DNA of 64,000 bases from positions 3,340,180-3,404,179 of the forward strand of contig CP155566.1 of the NCBI GenBank assembly GCA_039696685.1. Reading direction: 5' to 3'. This DNA comes from Vibrio sp. CDRSL-10 TSBA (GTDB taxonomy: Bacteria > Pseudomonadota > Gammaproteobacteria > Enterobacterales > Vibrionaceae). The translations under genes were made by a program, and so were the position numbers. Below the pieces are notes generated by a model. It was not told the origin of the DNA. It did not search any database and saw nothing but the letters and a program-made list of their open reading frames with translations. Every line of letters begins with the position of its first letter. Position 1 is the stretch's first letter. Shown in pieces: positions 1 through 9,448 of this stretch.

Positions 1-2
1 TG

Positions 3-473
3 GTTGCCGGTATCCTGCTGGCGCACCGCACCCGCTTTGGCAACAACGTCTATGCCGTCGGTGGTAATGCCGCGTCTGCCGCCCTGATGGGGGTGCCGGT
101 CAAACGCACAACTGTCGGTATTTATATGCTGTCGACCTTTCTCGCCACCTGCGCCGGAATCGTGTTTTCCATCTATACCTCAGCGGGTTACCCGCTGGCA
201 GCGGTCGGTGTGGAACTGGATGCGATTGCTGCCGTGGTGATTGGCGGCACACTGCTGTCAGGCGGAGTGGGCACTGTGTTTGGTTCGCTGTTTGGCGTGT
301 TGATTCAGGGCCTGATTCAGACCTACATTACCTTCGATGGCACCTTAAGCTCGTGGTGGACCAAAATCATTGTCGGGATTCTGCTGTTCAGCTTTATTGC
401 CCTGCAACGCCTGCTGCTGGTAATGAGCGAGCGGCGCCGTCACCTCAGCAGCGCAGCGCTCAGCGGCGGATAA
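3..473 (+). CDS. yjfF: Sugar ABC transporter permease, YjfF-like, C-terminal part
   Basis: Inner-membrane permease of a ribose/galactofuranose-type ABC importer. The gene is cut by the left window edge: the open frame runs in from base 3 (VAGILLAHRTRFGNNVYAVG...) and ends at 473, so about 156 C-terminal residues are visible. They hold several hydrophobic segments and the family signature region around GGNAASAALMGVPV followed by a conserved Gly-rich stretch (VIGGTLLSGGVGTVFGSLFGVL). Similarity to E. coli YjfF, the partner of YtfT, is recognised by eye. The partner permease, ATPase and binding protein should lie just outside the window on the left. The exact substrate is inferred only from the family. 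Confidence 0.75.
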   Translation, partial: VAGILLAHRTRFGNNVYAVGGNAASAALMGVPVKRTTVGIYMLSTFLATCAGIVFSIYTSAGYPLAAVGVELDAIAAVVIGGTLLSGGVGTVFGSLFGVLIQGLIQTYITFDGTLSSWWTKIIVGILLFSFIALQRLLLVMSERRRHLSSAALSGG

Positions 474-480
474 AAACAAA

Positions 481-508
481 GCCGCCGGAGATCATCAATC
501 CCGGCGGC
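481..508 (-). terminator. Hairpin terminator between convergent yjfF and baiN
   Basis: GCCGCCGG and CCGGCGGC pair around a short loop. Read on the minus strand the stem is followed by TTTGTTTTTA, which fits termination of the minus-strand flavoprotein gene; on the plus strand there is no clear T run. Confidence 0.6.
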
Positions 509-556
509 ACATAGCAAGCAGTCGTCTTTCTGGCAATGACTCTTGTGTCTAGACAG

Positions 557-1744
557 TTACACCCATTGTCCGGCGACGTGACCGCTCGACCAGGCCCACT
601 GGAAGTTGTAGCCGCCCAGCCAGCCGGTGACATCCATCACTTCGCCGACAAAATAGAGCCCAGGCACGCTGATACACTGCATGGTTTTGGAGGAAATCGC
701 ATCGGTATCCACCCCGCCCAGGGTCACTTCTGCGGTGCGGTAACCTTCCGTGCCGTTCGGCACAATACGCCACTGCTCAAGTGTGGTGGTGATCTGTGCC
801 AGTTCTTTGGGGTTAAACTGTTTAAGCGGTTTGTCGCTCAGTAGCTGACGCTCAATCAGCACTTCCACCAGCCGTTTTGGCAACACTCGTGCCAGAGTAT
901 TTTTCAGACTCTGGTTCGGATGCTTGTCACGTGAGCGGGTCAGCAGCTCTTCCACATCCACGTCCGGCACCAGATTAATGGTGACAGCCTGCCCCGGCTT
1001 CCAGTACGAGGAGATCTGCAGCACTGCCGGTCCCGACAGACCACGGTGGGTAAACAACAGCGCTTCTTTAAATACCTGACCGCATTCAGCGCGGATTTCT
1101 GCCGGTACCGCAATGCCCGATAACTCGGCCAGAGCGTCTTTGTCTTCGACATGCAGGGTAAACGGCACCAGGCCGGCTGTAGTGGTGTGGACCGCCAAAC
1201 CAAACTGCTCAGCCACCTTGTAACCAAACGGAGTCGCCCCCAGTTTCGGCATCGATAAACCACCGGTCGCCACCACCAGTGACTCACACTCAATGTCACC
1301 CGCCGAAGTATGCAGGCTAAAGCCGCTCTCCGTCCTGGCAATTTCGAGCGTTTCAACCTGATAACGCTGACTGATGGTCGGCTGATCACATTCGGCCAAC
1401 AGCATATTGACGATATCTTTGGCTGAATCGAGGCAGAACAGCTGACCGTGATCGCGCTCTTCAAAGTCGATGCCGTACTTGCTCACCATGGCGATAAAAT
1501 CCCAGTTGGTGTACTGCGACAGCGCCGATTTAACAAAATGCGGATTGCGGCACAGGTAGTTCGCCGCCGAGACATCGTAGTTGGTGAAATTACAGCGCCC
1601 GCCACCAGAGATAAGAATTTTGCGTCCCGGTTTTTTGGCGTGATCGATGACCTGCACCCGACGGCCCCGTTTACCGGCTTCGGCCGCACACATCAGCCCG
1701 GCAGCACCGGCTCCAATGACCACCACATCGACTTTTTCACTCAT
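557..1744 (-). CDS. BaiN/YhiN (HI0933-like) FAD/NAD(P)-dependent oxidoreductase
   Basis: Flavoprotein of 395 residues. The N-terminus carries a dinucleotide-binding fold (VVVIGAGAAGLMCAAEAG) followed by the family signature GRKILISGGGRCNFTN near residue 45. A second FAD contact, GLYFVGEVMDVTGWLGGYNFQWAWSSG, lies at the C-terminus. I chose ATG at 1744 (MSEKVDVVV) rather than the longer reading frame because the conserved fold starts right there. The physiological substrate of this family is not settled. The neighbourhood yhiN-uspB-uspA-rsmJ also occurs in E. coli, supporting orthology to YhiN. Confidence 0.9.
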   Translation of the reverse strand: MSEKVDVVVIGAGAAGLMCAAEAGKRGRRVQVIDHAKKPGRKILISGGGRCNFTNYDVSAANYLCRNPHFVKSALSQYTNWDFIAMVSKYGIDFEERDHGQLFCLDSAKDIVNMLLAECDQPTISQRYQVETLEIARTESGFSLHTSAGDIECESLVVATGGLSMPKLGATPFGYKVAEQFGLAVHTTTAGLVPFTLHVEDKDALAELSGIAVPAEIRAECGQVFKEALLFTHRGLSGPAVLQISSYWKPGQAVTINLVPDVDVEELLTRSRDKHPNQSLKNTLARVLPKRLVEVLIERQLLSDKPLKQFNPKELAQITTTLEQWRIVPNGTEGYRTAEVTLGGVDTDAISSKTMQCISVPGLYFVGEVMDVTGWLGGYNFQWAWSSGHVAGQWV

Positions 1745-1770
1745 AATTTCCACACTCAACTGCAATAAAA

Positions 1771-1793
1771 AAGGATGTGCAGCGCACATCCTT
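1771..1793 (-). terminator. Terminator downstream of uspB
   Basis: Perfect hairpin AAGGATGTGC/GCACATCCTT; on the minus strand it is followed by a T run (AAAAAA at about 1767-1772 on the plus strand). It lies between uspB and the flavoprotein gene. Confidence 0.7.
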
Positions 1794-1847
1794 ACTCACT
1801 CGGGGCGGTATTCTAACGGCAAAAACCCCGCTTGCCAATTGACCGTT

Positions 1848-2171
1848 TTACAGCATAAATGACGCGACTGTCGTCACGACCACCAAGGTGGTGGAGAGGA
1901 TAAACAGCTCACGCACCCGGTCACATTTGCCGGTGAAAACCGGATCATGGTGATGGTGATACTCTTTACTTTTCAGATAGTGGTACAAACGCACCTGTTT
2001 GGTCACATTACCATGCGTGGTAAAGAAACCGCCGCCATCCACTTGCTGATAAAGCAACGGATGGGCTTCGCGCATGATATAAATGAGTGAGCGTAACGCG
2101 GTGAGGTAACGTAACACGTTGACTCCGGTTACTATCATTAGCGCTAATAGAAGAATATCTCCACTGATCAT
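1848..2171 (-). CDS. uspB: Universal stress protein B
   Basis: Small inner-membrane protein of 107 residues. Recognised by the conserved middle segment [28 protein letters not shown] and by two hydrophobic ends (residues 4-22 and about 90-106) with a charged His-rich cytoplasmic stretch between ([11 protein letters not shown]). UspB in E. coli is a stationary-phase membrane protein of unknown biochemistry linked to ethanol tolerance. The gene lies downstream of ftnA on the same strand, but a hairpin separates the two, so they are probably separate transcription units. Confidence 0.92.
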   Translation of the reverse strand: MISGDILLLALMIVTGVNVLRYLTALRSLIYIMREAHPLLYQQVDGGGFFTTHGNVTKQVRLYHYLKSKEYHHHHDPVFTGKCDRVRELFILSTTLVVVTTVASFML

Positions 2172-2208
2172 CTTTTCCTCCCTACACCTCGAGTAAGTAT
2201 GCCCAGAG

Positions 2209-2238
2209 AAAAAGACGATCGCTTCAATTGGTCTTTTT
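2209..2238. terminator. Bidirectional hairpin between ftnA and uspB
   Basis: AAAAAGAC and GTCTTTTT pair around a 14-base loop. It directly follows the ftnA stop on the minus strand. Confidence 0.5.
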
Positions 2239-2248
2239 GCTGAGATGA

Positions 2249-2776
2249 TTACCCAGCGGGGGCATCCATTACCGAAGATGAGCCTGCTTTTGCCAATGCT
2301 GCCAGGTCCTTGTCAATGAAGAACAACGCCTTACCATCTTCACCAACCAGATCCAGCTTATCTACAATCCCTTTAAACAACTTCTCTTCTTCGTGTTGTT
2401 CCGCCACGTACCACTGAAGGAAGTTAAACGTTGAGTAATCTTGAGATGTGAACGCCACATGTGCCAGTTTATTGATTTTCTGTGTAATCATTAGCTCATG
2501 TTCCAGAGTTTCACGAAATACGTCACCCAGACTCGCGAAATCATGTTTTGGCGCTGCGATCGCACCCAGGATAGGCATTGCACCGGTTTCACTCACGTAA
2601 GTGAACAGACGTTGCATGTGCTGCATCTCTTCTACGGCATGGACGCGTAAAAATTCAGCGGCACCATCAAATCCTTTGTCCTCACACCAAGCACTCATTT
2701 GTAAGTATAGATTGGATGAAAAAAATTCGAGATTAATTTGATCATTGAGTTGATCAACCATAGCTTGCGATAACAT
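2249..2776 (-). CDS. ftnA: Non-haem ferritin
   Basis: Iron-storage protein of 175 residues that forms a 24-subunit shell and oxidises Fe(II). The ferroxidase ligands are visible: Glu17, Glu49/Glu50 and His53 (VEEMQHMQ), with further acidic residues in [14 protein letters not shown] and in EQHEEEKLF. Length and sequence fit FtnA rather than bacterioferritin: there is no haem-binding Met at the expected site. It is transcribed divergently from uspA, the two starts being 163 bases apart. Confidence 0.95.
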   Translation of the reverse strand: MLSQAMVDQLNDQINLEFFSSNLYLQMSAWCEDKGFDGAAEFLRVHAVEEMQHMQRLFTYVSETGAMPILGAIAAPKHDFASLGDVFRETLEHELMITQKINKLAHVAFTSQDYSTFNFLQWYVAEQHEEEKLFKGIVDKLDLVGEDGKALFFIDKDLAALAKAGSSSVMDAPAG

Positions 2777-2939
2777 CGGGGGCTCCTAATACGTTATAAA
2801 TCACTGACCTGACTATAACATGTTCAGTCGCTATTGTGAGGTGACCTACACCAATGGCGAAGGATATTTGATCCGGATGGCAAAAATTTCCGTGACGAGG
2901 TGCTAATCTGTAGTGGATTACTGACTAGGAGCGAGCATT

Positions 2940-3366
2940 ATGAGCTATCAACACATTTTAGTTGCTATCGATCTTTCAGAAGACAGCAAACACCTGATCG
3001 ACAAAGCGGTTGCACTGGCTACGCCTCTCAATGCTGAGATCTCTTTTGTTCATATCGACGTCAATTACGCCGAACTGTACACCGGCCTTATCGATATCAA
3101 TCTGGCGGAAACCCAGCATCACTCGATGGAAACCTCACAAAAGCAGTTACAGGAAACTGGCTCAGTACGCTAATTTCCCGATCAAACACACCCTGGTCGG
3201 CAGCGGTGACCTCAACAACGAACTGTGCGATACCATCAAAGAGTTCCAGATTGACCTGGTTGTCTGCGGCCATCATCAGGATTTCTGGAGCAAACTGCTC
3301 TCCTCGACCCGTCAGCTTATTAATTGCTCACCTGTCGACCTGCTGGTAGTGCCACTCAAAGACTGA
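2940..3366 (+). CDS. uspA: Universal stress protein A (one apparent +1 frameshift)
   Basis: Cytoplasmic UspA-family nucleotide-binding stress protein. The first frame reads [24 protein letters not shown] and ends early at 3173; the second carries [46 protein letters not shown] and [10 protein letters not shown]. Removing one A from the AAA at 3154-3156 (GGAAACTGG to GGAACTGG) joins them into 141 residues, the normal size. The start at 2940 follows TAGGAG. The break is one of 22 identical ones in the window and is most likely a sequence error. Confidence 0.9.
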
Positions 3367-3423
3367 CGCTGATTTAAAACTCAGTTACACTGCAGGCACT
3401 TTTTCGATTGAAACGTTTTAATC

Positions 3424-4309
3424 ATGATTTATTTGTCTGCAGTGACCCTTCTTTGGGCCTTTTCGTTCAGCCTGATCGGTGTTTACCTCGCTGGTCAGGT
3501 AGACGCTTGGTTTTCGGTCTGGATCCGGATTGCACTGGCCAGTGTCGTCTTTCTACCTTTCCTCAAATTTAAGCAGGTGCCGGGCAAACTGGCGCTGAAA
3601 CTGATGGCAGCCGGTGGTTTTCAGCTCGGCCTGATGTACTGTTTCTACTACCCGTCGTTCGAGCTGCTCTCGGTACCGGAAGTGCTGCTGTTTACCGTTT
3701 TCACGCCGATTTATGTCACCCTGATTTATGATTTGCTCAAAGGGCGCTTTTCACCCTGGTATCTGGTGACGGCTGCGATTGCTGTGGCCGGTGCGGCAGT
3801 AATTAAATTTGCCGGTGTGAATGAAAACTTTTTCCTCGGCTTTATGGTGGTTCAGGGCTCTAACATCTGTTTTGCCATCGGCCAGGTGCTGTACAAATAT
3901 GTGATGGAAAAAGAACAGGTTGAGCTGCCACAACGCACCATTTTTGGTTACTTCTACCTTGGCGCGTTTCGTGGTCGCCAGTGTGGCCTTCCTGCTGCTC
4001 GGTAACCCGGAGCGACTGCCGACCACCCATCTGCAGTGGGGCATTCTGCTTTACCTGGGTGTGATTGCTTCCGGTTTCGGTTATTTTGCCTGGAACCGCG
4101 GCGCCTGCCTGGTTAATGCCGGCGCGCTGGCAATTATGAATAACGCCCTGGTGCCAGCCGGTCTGCTGGTCAATATTCTGATCTGGAACCGGGATGTCGA
4201 TTTGCCGCGCCTGTTGATTGGCGGCGCCATCATCCTGCTGTCGCTGTGGGTCAATGAAACCTGGGTCAAACGCCGTGCCGAACTCAGCTACCAGCGCGCC
4301 AGCCGTTAA
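3424..4309 (+). CDS. EamA/DMT-family permease (one apparent +1 frameshift)
   Basis: Inner-membrane drug/metabolite transporter of about 294 residues after correction, with roughly ten hydrophobic helices. The N-terminal half opens with MIYLSAVTLLWAFSFSLIGVYLAG and the C-terminal half contains GILLYLGVIASGFGYFAWNRGACLVNAGALAIMNNAL, a typical EamA repeat. The frame breaks at TTT 3967-3969; dropping one T gives YLGAFVVASVAFLLLG and restores a continuous protein. The substrate is unknown. It lies about 60 bases downstream of uspA and may be cotranscribed with it or have its own promoter. Confidence 0.82.
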
Positions 4310-4365
4310 ATCGCAGCCCGCCGCGTGCCCATGATTCAACCATGACTCGCGCGACCGGGACAAAC

Positions 4366-4400
4366 AAAAAGGCCCACTGCATCAGCAGCGGGCCTTTTTT
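4366..4400. terminator. Bidirectional terminator between convergent genes
   Basis: AAAAAGGCCCACTGC pairs with GCAGCGGGCCTTTTTT around a four-base loop, with A and T runs on the two sides, between the EamA gene and the convergent gene at 4419. Confidence 0.85.
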
Positions 4401-4418
4401 TGATGGTGAGACAGACAA

Positions 4419-4847
4419 TTAATGCATCTGCGCACTGAAACCTGCATCGAGCGCCGGAGTGACGTTCAAATCGGACCCCGCCCCCTGTAATACACTGAAT
4501 TTAGACTGCAACGCCTGCTGCTTTCGCATCAGTTTACGCTGCTTTTTAAGCACCTTCTCCAGCTTTTTATGGTACTTTTTCTGCTTTTTAAGCGTTTTCT
4601 TCGCCAGCTTTAACGCCGCCTTATTGGCCGCTTTGGCTGGTTTACTGTCGACATTGACCACCGGCAGCAGTGACGCTGGCTGAGTGTGCTGCTTGGCCAG
4701 CGCCTGGGGTTTGCACAACGCCGACTTATCCGCACAGGAACGGGCACAAGAGCGGCACATGTAACCAGGCTGTGCAACCATAGCCTGAATGTCATCCAGT
4801 GAGGCGGCAATATCGCGACGATTTAATTTACACAGACGTGTGGCCAT
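4419..4847 (-). CDS. Conserved-looking hypothetical, Cys-motif and Lys-rich coiled coil
   Basis: A 142-residue protein I cannot assign to a family. The N-terminal part has a compact Cys cluster (Cys31, Cys34, Cys38, Cys45 in CRSCARSCADKSALC), which could bind a metal. Residues about 70-115 are extremely Lys-rich with heptad-like spacing (AALKLAKKTLKKQKKYHKKLEKVLKKQRKLMRKQQALQSK), predicted as a basic coiled coil that might bind nucleic acid. No signal peptide is seen. It has its own terminator and stands alone on its strand. Confidence 0.7.
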   Translation of the reverse strand: MATRLCKLNRRDIAASLDDIQAMVAQPGYMCRSCARSCADKSALCKPQALAKQHTQPASLLPVVNVDSKPAKAANKAALKLAKKTLKKQKKYHKKLEKVLKKQRKLMRKQQALQSKFSVLQGAGSDLNVTPALDAGFSAQMH

Positions 4848-5020
4848 AAGGTGGCGCTCCGGTAAGAATAAGAATAATTCTTAGTTAGATATAACGCCGG
4901 GCGCGACCAAACGCAAGCTCTGATTGTCAAGAATGTTAATAACTGCGGCGGGTGAATCCATGTCGATAAAGACTGAGGGCCTTAAAAGACGGAGGACAGC
5001 AGGCAAATAGGCTCAGCCGA

Positions 5021-5803
5021 TCATTCACCCATCGCCGCCAGGACATACACATCAAAGCGGTTTTTCTTGGTTTCAATCGCCATACTCGGTTTCTGCCCGG
5101 CCAGCCAGTCAGCATAATCCGGACGTTTGACCACCACCCGCTTGCTCGCCAATTGCAACGCCGGTGCCAGCAAGCCATCGGCGTCGTGGTCGGCGCCCAC
5201 CAGCGACTGGAACACACGCATCTCTTTCTTGACCAGAGCCGATTTTTTCTTGTTCTCCGGATGGGGATACATAGGGTCAAGATAGACTACATCCGGACGC
5301 TGGAAGCTGGCATCGTCAGCCAGTTTATCCAGCGCGTCATGACTGGAAGCATGCAGCAGACTGACCCGCTCTGAAACCCAGGGACCGATCTCCGCATCCT
5401 CTCGGGCACGGGCCAGACCATCATCGAGCAGCGCCGCCACTACCGGATGACGCTCCACCATCTGCACCTTGCAGCCCAGCGAAGCCAGCACAAAAGCATC
5501 GCGGCCCAATCCGGCTGTGCCATCCAGCACTGTCGGAGTTGCGCCTTTATTCAGCCCGGCCGCTTTCGCAATCGCCTGCCCTTTACCACCGCCGAATTTA
5601 CGCCGGTGCGCCACGGCACCACTCACCCAGTCGACGTAAATCGCGCCCAGTTTCGGTTCATCGGTTTTACGCAGCTCAAGACGCTCTTCGGTCAGAACCA
5701 GCGCAAACGCACTGCTGGCATCGTGGATTAACTGCCAGCGCTGCGCGATATCCTGCAATTGCAGGGCACGGTGCGGGGCTTCACAAATCAGTTGTAGCTG
5801 CAA
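5021..5803 (-). CDS. rsmJ: 16S rRNA (guanine-1516-N2)-methyltransferase RsmJ
   Basis: SAM-dependent enzyme methylating G1516 of 16S rRNA; 260 residues. Diagnostic blocks are [25 protein letters not shown], the SAM loop [35 protein letters not shown], the catalytic-type motif VYLDPMYPH and [17 protein letters not shown]. All match E. coli RsmJ (YhiQ) by eye. The start at 5803 is the first ATG of the frame. The linkage to uspA is shared with E. coli. Confidence 0.95.
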   Translation of the reverse strand: MQLQLICEAPHRALQLQDIAQRWQLIHDASSAFALVLTEERLELRKTDEPKLGAIYVDWVSGAVAHRRKFGGGKGQAIAKAAGLNKGATPTVLDGTAGLGRDAFVLASLGCKVQMVERHPVVAALLDDGLARAREDAEIGPWVSERVSLLHASSHDALDKLADDASFQRPDVVYLDPMYPHPENKKKSALVKKEMRVFQSLVGADHDADGLLAPALQLASKRVVVKRPDYADWLAGQKPSMAIETKKNRFDVYVLAAMGE

Positions 5804-6032
5804 GGTCTTACTCCAGCAAAGAGAAAGTTAGATTGGGCGCCAGTTTAGCCGATTTTGTCCGGCGCGGCTAAAGGTTTCTGCAGGGCCTGGAAGTGCCGGA
5901 CAGAGCGCGAAAAAACATCTCAGGTCGCGGCATCGCTTGGCACAATCAGCAATTAATGATATCACTCAGAATAATATCTGCTCTCCTCAGCCAGGGTAAT
6001 ACTCAACCGTTGAACAACCGCCAGGATTTTAT

Positions 6033-6497
6033 ATGCAAGTAGCTTCAACCAAACTGGATGAATTGGATCGTGCGATTCTGAAGATTTTGATGGATGACGC
6101 ACGCACTCCCTACGCGGAGATGGCGAAACAATTTAATGTCAGTCCTGCCACCATCCATGTTCGGATAGAAAAGATGAAAGCCGCCGACATCATTCAGGGC
6201 ACCGAGGTGGTGGTCAACACCAAAAAGCTCGGTTACGACGTGTGCTGCTTTATTGGTATCAACCTGAACGCTGCGCGCGATTACCACTCGGCGCTGGCCA
6301 AGCTCAATGCGCTGGATGAAGTGGTCGAAGCGTATTACACCACCGGGGCGTACAATATTTTCGTCAAACTAATGTGCCGGTCAATTGAAGAGCTGCAGTA
6401 TGTCCTGATCGATAAACTGCAGGCGATTGACGAAGTGCAGTCAACCGAAACTCTGATTTCGCTGCAGAACCCGATCAACCGCAACGTCAATCCCTGA
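6033..6497 (+). CDS. asnC: AsnC transcriptional regulator
   Basis: Lrp/AsnC-family regulator of 154 residues. Residues about 7-55 form the winged helix (LDELDRAILKILMDDARTPYAEMAKQFNVSPATIHVRIEKM) and residues about 70-145 the RAM ligand domain (VCCFIGINLNAARDYHSALAKL...YYTTGAYNIFVKL). In E. coli AsnC binds asparagine and activates the divergent asnA; here no asnA is adjacent, the upstream neighbour being rsmJ 229 bases away on the other strand. Target genes in this genome are therefore not evident from context. Confidence 0.92.
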   Translation: MQVASTKLDELDRAILKILMDDARTPYAEMAKQFNVSPATIHVRIEKMKAADIIQGTEVVVNTKKLGYDVCCFIGINLNAARDYHSALAKLNALDEVVEAYYTTGAYNIFVKLMCRSIEELQYVLIDKLQAIDEVQSTETLISLQNPINRNVNP

Positions 6498-6581
6498 AAC
6501 AGCCAAACTCACCACATATACTGGCAGGATGTACGCCAGGCACGACTTACCCGTCGTCATTCCTCTTATCAGCCAGAATGC

Positions 6582-6608
6582 AAAAAGCCCGGAGCAATGC
6601 CCGGGCTT
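6582..6608. terminator. Hairpin between convergent asnC and the gene at 6652
   Basis: AAGCCCGG pairs with CCGGGCTT around a short loop. The minus-strand side has the better T run (GCTTTTTG), so it probably ends the small minus-strand gene and possibly also asnC. Confidence 0.6.
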
Positions 6609-6651
6609 ATCATTTCAGCTCTATTGCGGACCAGCAAAGTCCCGAGAGCGA

Positions 6652-6933
6652 TTACTTATTCAGGTAGCTGAGCAACTCGTCGGCGGAGATGCCCTGTTTA
6701 GCCAGCTCTTTTGCCAGCAGATCAACCTGTTCATGCTTGCGCGAATCGATCACTTGCTGAAACTGGTAAACCAGATCACGCAGTACCGGCAGCGGAACTT
6801 GTTTCGCTGCGCTGCGAATGCGCTCGCTACTTTGATTGCCCAACTCCGCAAGCAATTTACCAAACATGACTTTTTCTGGTGAATCATCAAGCTGTTCCCA
6901 GATGCGAGCCATTTCGTAGGTCGTCATAGACAT
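6652..6933 (-). CDS. Small helical protein of unknown function
   Basis: About 93 residues, starting MSMTTYEMARIWEQLDD; the frame is open further upstream but this start, or MTTYEM six bases on, is the more plausible one. The whole protein looks alpha-helical. Its second half (VLRDLVYQFQQVIDSRKHEQVDLLAKELAKQGISADELLSYL) resembles the oligomerisation region of H-NS-like proteins, especially the closing Gln-Gly-Ile-Ser-x-Asp-Glu-Leu-Leu turn. There is no DNA-binding C-terminal domain. The H-NS link is a weak visual impression only. Confidence 0.6.
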   Translation of the reverse strand: MSMTTYEMARIWEQLDDSPEKVMFGKLLAELGNQSSERIRSAAKQVPLPVLRDLVYQFQQVIDSRKHEQVDLLAKELAKQGISADELLSYLNK

Positions 6934-7052
6934 CGTATAGAGATTCCAAAGAGTTATTCTAAAGAACGAAAGAAAACACAATATACACGCGTTGTGTCGT
7001 TTAGAAAATAGCCCTTAGGGTGAATTTACCCAAGCTTACACTGCAACTCAGG

Positions 7053-8253
7053 CTAAGAGTCCAGGGCCCACCGATGCCAGGCGCGCCCGACTTTCGAAAA
7101 CAGAACCAACAACGCCGGCGCGATCAGCCACATATGTAAACCAATCAGCATCTGCGGTTGCAAGTCTAACCGCTGCAACAGACCGACCACCAGACCCGAA
7201 CCACTCATTTGGAACAGACCTAACAAAGCGGCCGCTGTACCGGCCTTATCACCAAACGGCGCCAGTGCTTTACCGGCAGCCGCACCCAGCACCCAGGCAA
7301 AACCCATTGAAGAGATAAAAATTGGCAGCATGAACGCGAATGGAGTCGCCACCTGAGCCAGCAGCAACATGGTCACCCCGGCCACCAGCAGAGCCACAAT
7401 ACCCATCACCAGCGTAGTATGGGTGCCAAAGCGGTCCATAATGCGCGGCGCCGTCAGACAAGCGGCAATATTGATCACCGCGTTGATACCAAACCAGAAG
7501 GTAAACTGGTTCATGTCCAGCCCCAGGTTGGTCATCAGCACCACGGGAGCCGAGGTGACATAGGCCAGAATGACCGCCATCGCTAACAGACACAAGCTGG
7601 CATGAAACAGGAAAGACGGTGTTTTAACCACTGACCAGTAGCGGCTGAGTTTAAACACTGCCTGCTTGTCTGTGGTCGGGTTGGTTTCACGCATAGTGAC
7701 CAGCATCAGCAGTCCGACCACAATCGCAAACGCGGCCATAAAGCTGAAATTGCTACGCCAGCCAAACTGCTGGGTCAGCCAGCTGCCGAGAATCGGCGCC
7801 AGAGCAGGAATAAAGCAGATCGCCCCGTTGAGGTAGCTGATCATTTTACCGCTGCGATGCGGGCCAAAAATATCGCGAACTGTTGCAAAGGCTGCTACCG
7901 ATGTTGCACATGCACCTAAGCCTTGTAGCAGACGGGCCGTCAGCATCCACTCGATGTTTTGAGCACTCCACGCCAATAAAGCGCTCAACGCGTAGATACC
8001 TATCCCTCCTAATGCAACAGTTTCGACGACCGAGCTTGTCCGCTAACGGTCCGGCAAACAACTGGCCGATACCCATAGCAAACAGAAACCAGGTGATCGT
8101 ATCCTGGGCCAGAGCGTGTTCCACGTGAAACGTCTGCGAAATCTGCGGTAAGGCGGGCAGATAAATATCAATGGCCAAAGGGCTGAAAAGAACCAGCAGG
8201 GTCAGCAGCACCATTTGTAGTTTGCCGGGACCAGCAGATTGCGTCACGCTCAC
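7053..8253 (-). CDS. MFS drug exporter, Bcr/CflA-like (one apparent +1 frameshift)
   Basis: Twelve-helix drug:H+ antiporter family, about 399 residues after correction. The N-terminus reads LLVLFSPLAIDIYLPALPQISQTF, the Bcr/CflA signature, followed by QLFAGPLADKLGRR, the MFS loop 2-3 motif; TARLLQGLGACATSVAAFATVRD follows in the other frame. The frame breaks at TTT 8021-8023; removing one T gives GRRTVALGGIGIYALSALLAW. It is divergent from a LysR gene (starts 108 bases apart), which is likely its regulator. A parS-like site lies within the coding sequence at 8117-8132. Confidence 0.85.
8117..8132. promoter_or_regulatory. parS: Probable parS site (third, variant)
   Basis: TGTTCCACGTGAAACG keeps the CACGTG core and GTTnCACGTGAAAC, differing from the 16-bp palindrome at positions 5 and 16. 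It lies inside the exporter gene, encoding TFHVEHA. Binding site for the ParB encoded at 52.0 kb; this is inference from the motif. Confidence 0.7.
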
Positions 8254-8361
8254 GTTTACTCCAACTTCAGTGATTAAGATCTCGCAGCGAACTATAAATC
8301 AAGCATGATATGAGTAAAAATGGCTTATAATCATCCCTATTATTCCATTTGGGAAAATCAG

Positions 8362-9312
8362 ATGAAGATTGAAAAGCTAGCCCGCATCGATCTCAACCTA
8401 CTGGTGTGCCTGAAAGTGCTCAGTGAAGAACTCAATGTCACCCGCGCTGCCCATCGGTTATGTCTGAGCCAGTCAGCGGTCAGTAAATCACTGGCTAAAC
8501 TGCGTGAGCAGTTCAACGACCCACTTTTCGTACGTACTTCACACGGCCTCAAACCGACGCCAAAGGTAGTATTTCTGCAGCCCAAGCTGGATATTCTGGT
8601 CAATCAGCTTGAGCTGATCACCCAGCCGGAGCAGTTCTGTCCCAAATCGAGCGAATACCGCTTTCACATTGCCGCGGTGGAAAGCGTCTACTCACTGATC
8701 CTGCCCCACTTTTTGCCGGCCATTTTCAACCAGGGACCGAACATCAACATCAGCACTCACACCTGGAGCGAGCAGACCTTTAAAAAACTGCAACTAGGTG
8801 AGCTGGATTTAGGCCTGACCGGCAAAGATATCGATATTAATGATGCCCGTCTGACCATGTTGCCGCCGGGCGATATCTGCGAGCAGGAAATTTATCGCGA
8901 TACCCAGATGTGTGTGGTGCGCCGTGACCATCCGGTCCTGCAGCAACCGTGGAATCTGCAGCAATATCTGGCACTGCGTCATGTCCAGGTGCGCTGTGAC
9001 GGCAACGATCGCTGGCTGCTCGACTACCGCCTCGCCGATCAGGGACTGGAACGTGACATTGCCATTACTGTGCCGGACTTTAACAGCGCCGCCAGTCTGT
9101 GCACCTATACCGACTTTGTCTTCACTGCGCCAAGCCATTTCACCCAGTTGGTGGCACAACAGATGGGCCTGGCCGTACTGCCCCTGCCGCTGGAATTCCC
9201 GCCGATGGCGTATACTTTATTCTGGCACCGCGACCGTGATAACGACCCGGCTCTGAGCTGGCTGCGCCAGATCATTTACAGCAAAACGTTGCACCTGCGC
9301 CAAAGTCAGTAA
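8362..9312 (+). CDS. LysR-family transcriptional regulator
   Basis: About 316 residues from the ATG at 8362 (MKIEKLARIDLNLLVCLKVL); the frame is open upstream to 8320 but the conserved N-terminus starts here. Residues about 9-68 are the winged helix (ELNVTRAAHRLCLSQSAVSKSLAKLREQFNDPLFVRTSHGLKPT), a subclass resembling NodD/LeuO-type LysR proteins. The rest is the effector-binding domain. Divergent orientation to the MFS exporter suggests control of that gene; the inducer is unknown. Confidence 0.85.
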   Translation: MKIEKLARIDLNLLVCLKVLSEELNVTRAAHRLCLSQSAVSKSLAKLREQFNDPLFVRTSHGLKPTPKVVFLQPKLDILVNQLELITQPEQFCPKSSEYRFHIAAVESVYSLILPHFLPAIFNQGPNINISTHTWSEQTFKKLQLGELDLGLTGKDIDINDARLTMLPPGDICEQEIYRDTQMCVVRRDHPVLQQPWNLQQYLALRHVQVRCDGNDRWLLDYRLADQGLERDIAITVPDFNSAASLCTYTDFVFTAPSHFTQLVAQQMGLAVLPLPLEFPPMAYTLFWHRDRDNDPALSWLRQIIYSKTLHLRQSQ

Positions 9313-9448
9313 CCCGGCAGATATTTCATTAAACACGCCGCATGGCGTACATTTGCACAGCCAGAATAAAAGGAGTAGCTTATTTCGCTCCGTCCCGGAC
9401 GTGTAATCCATGCACCGTAAGTAAGGATATTAATAAGGATAATCACAG

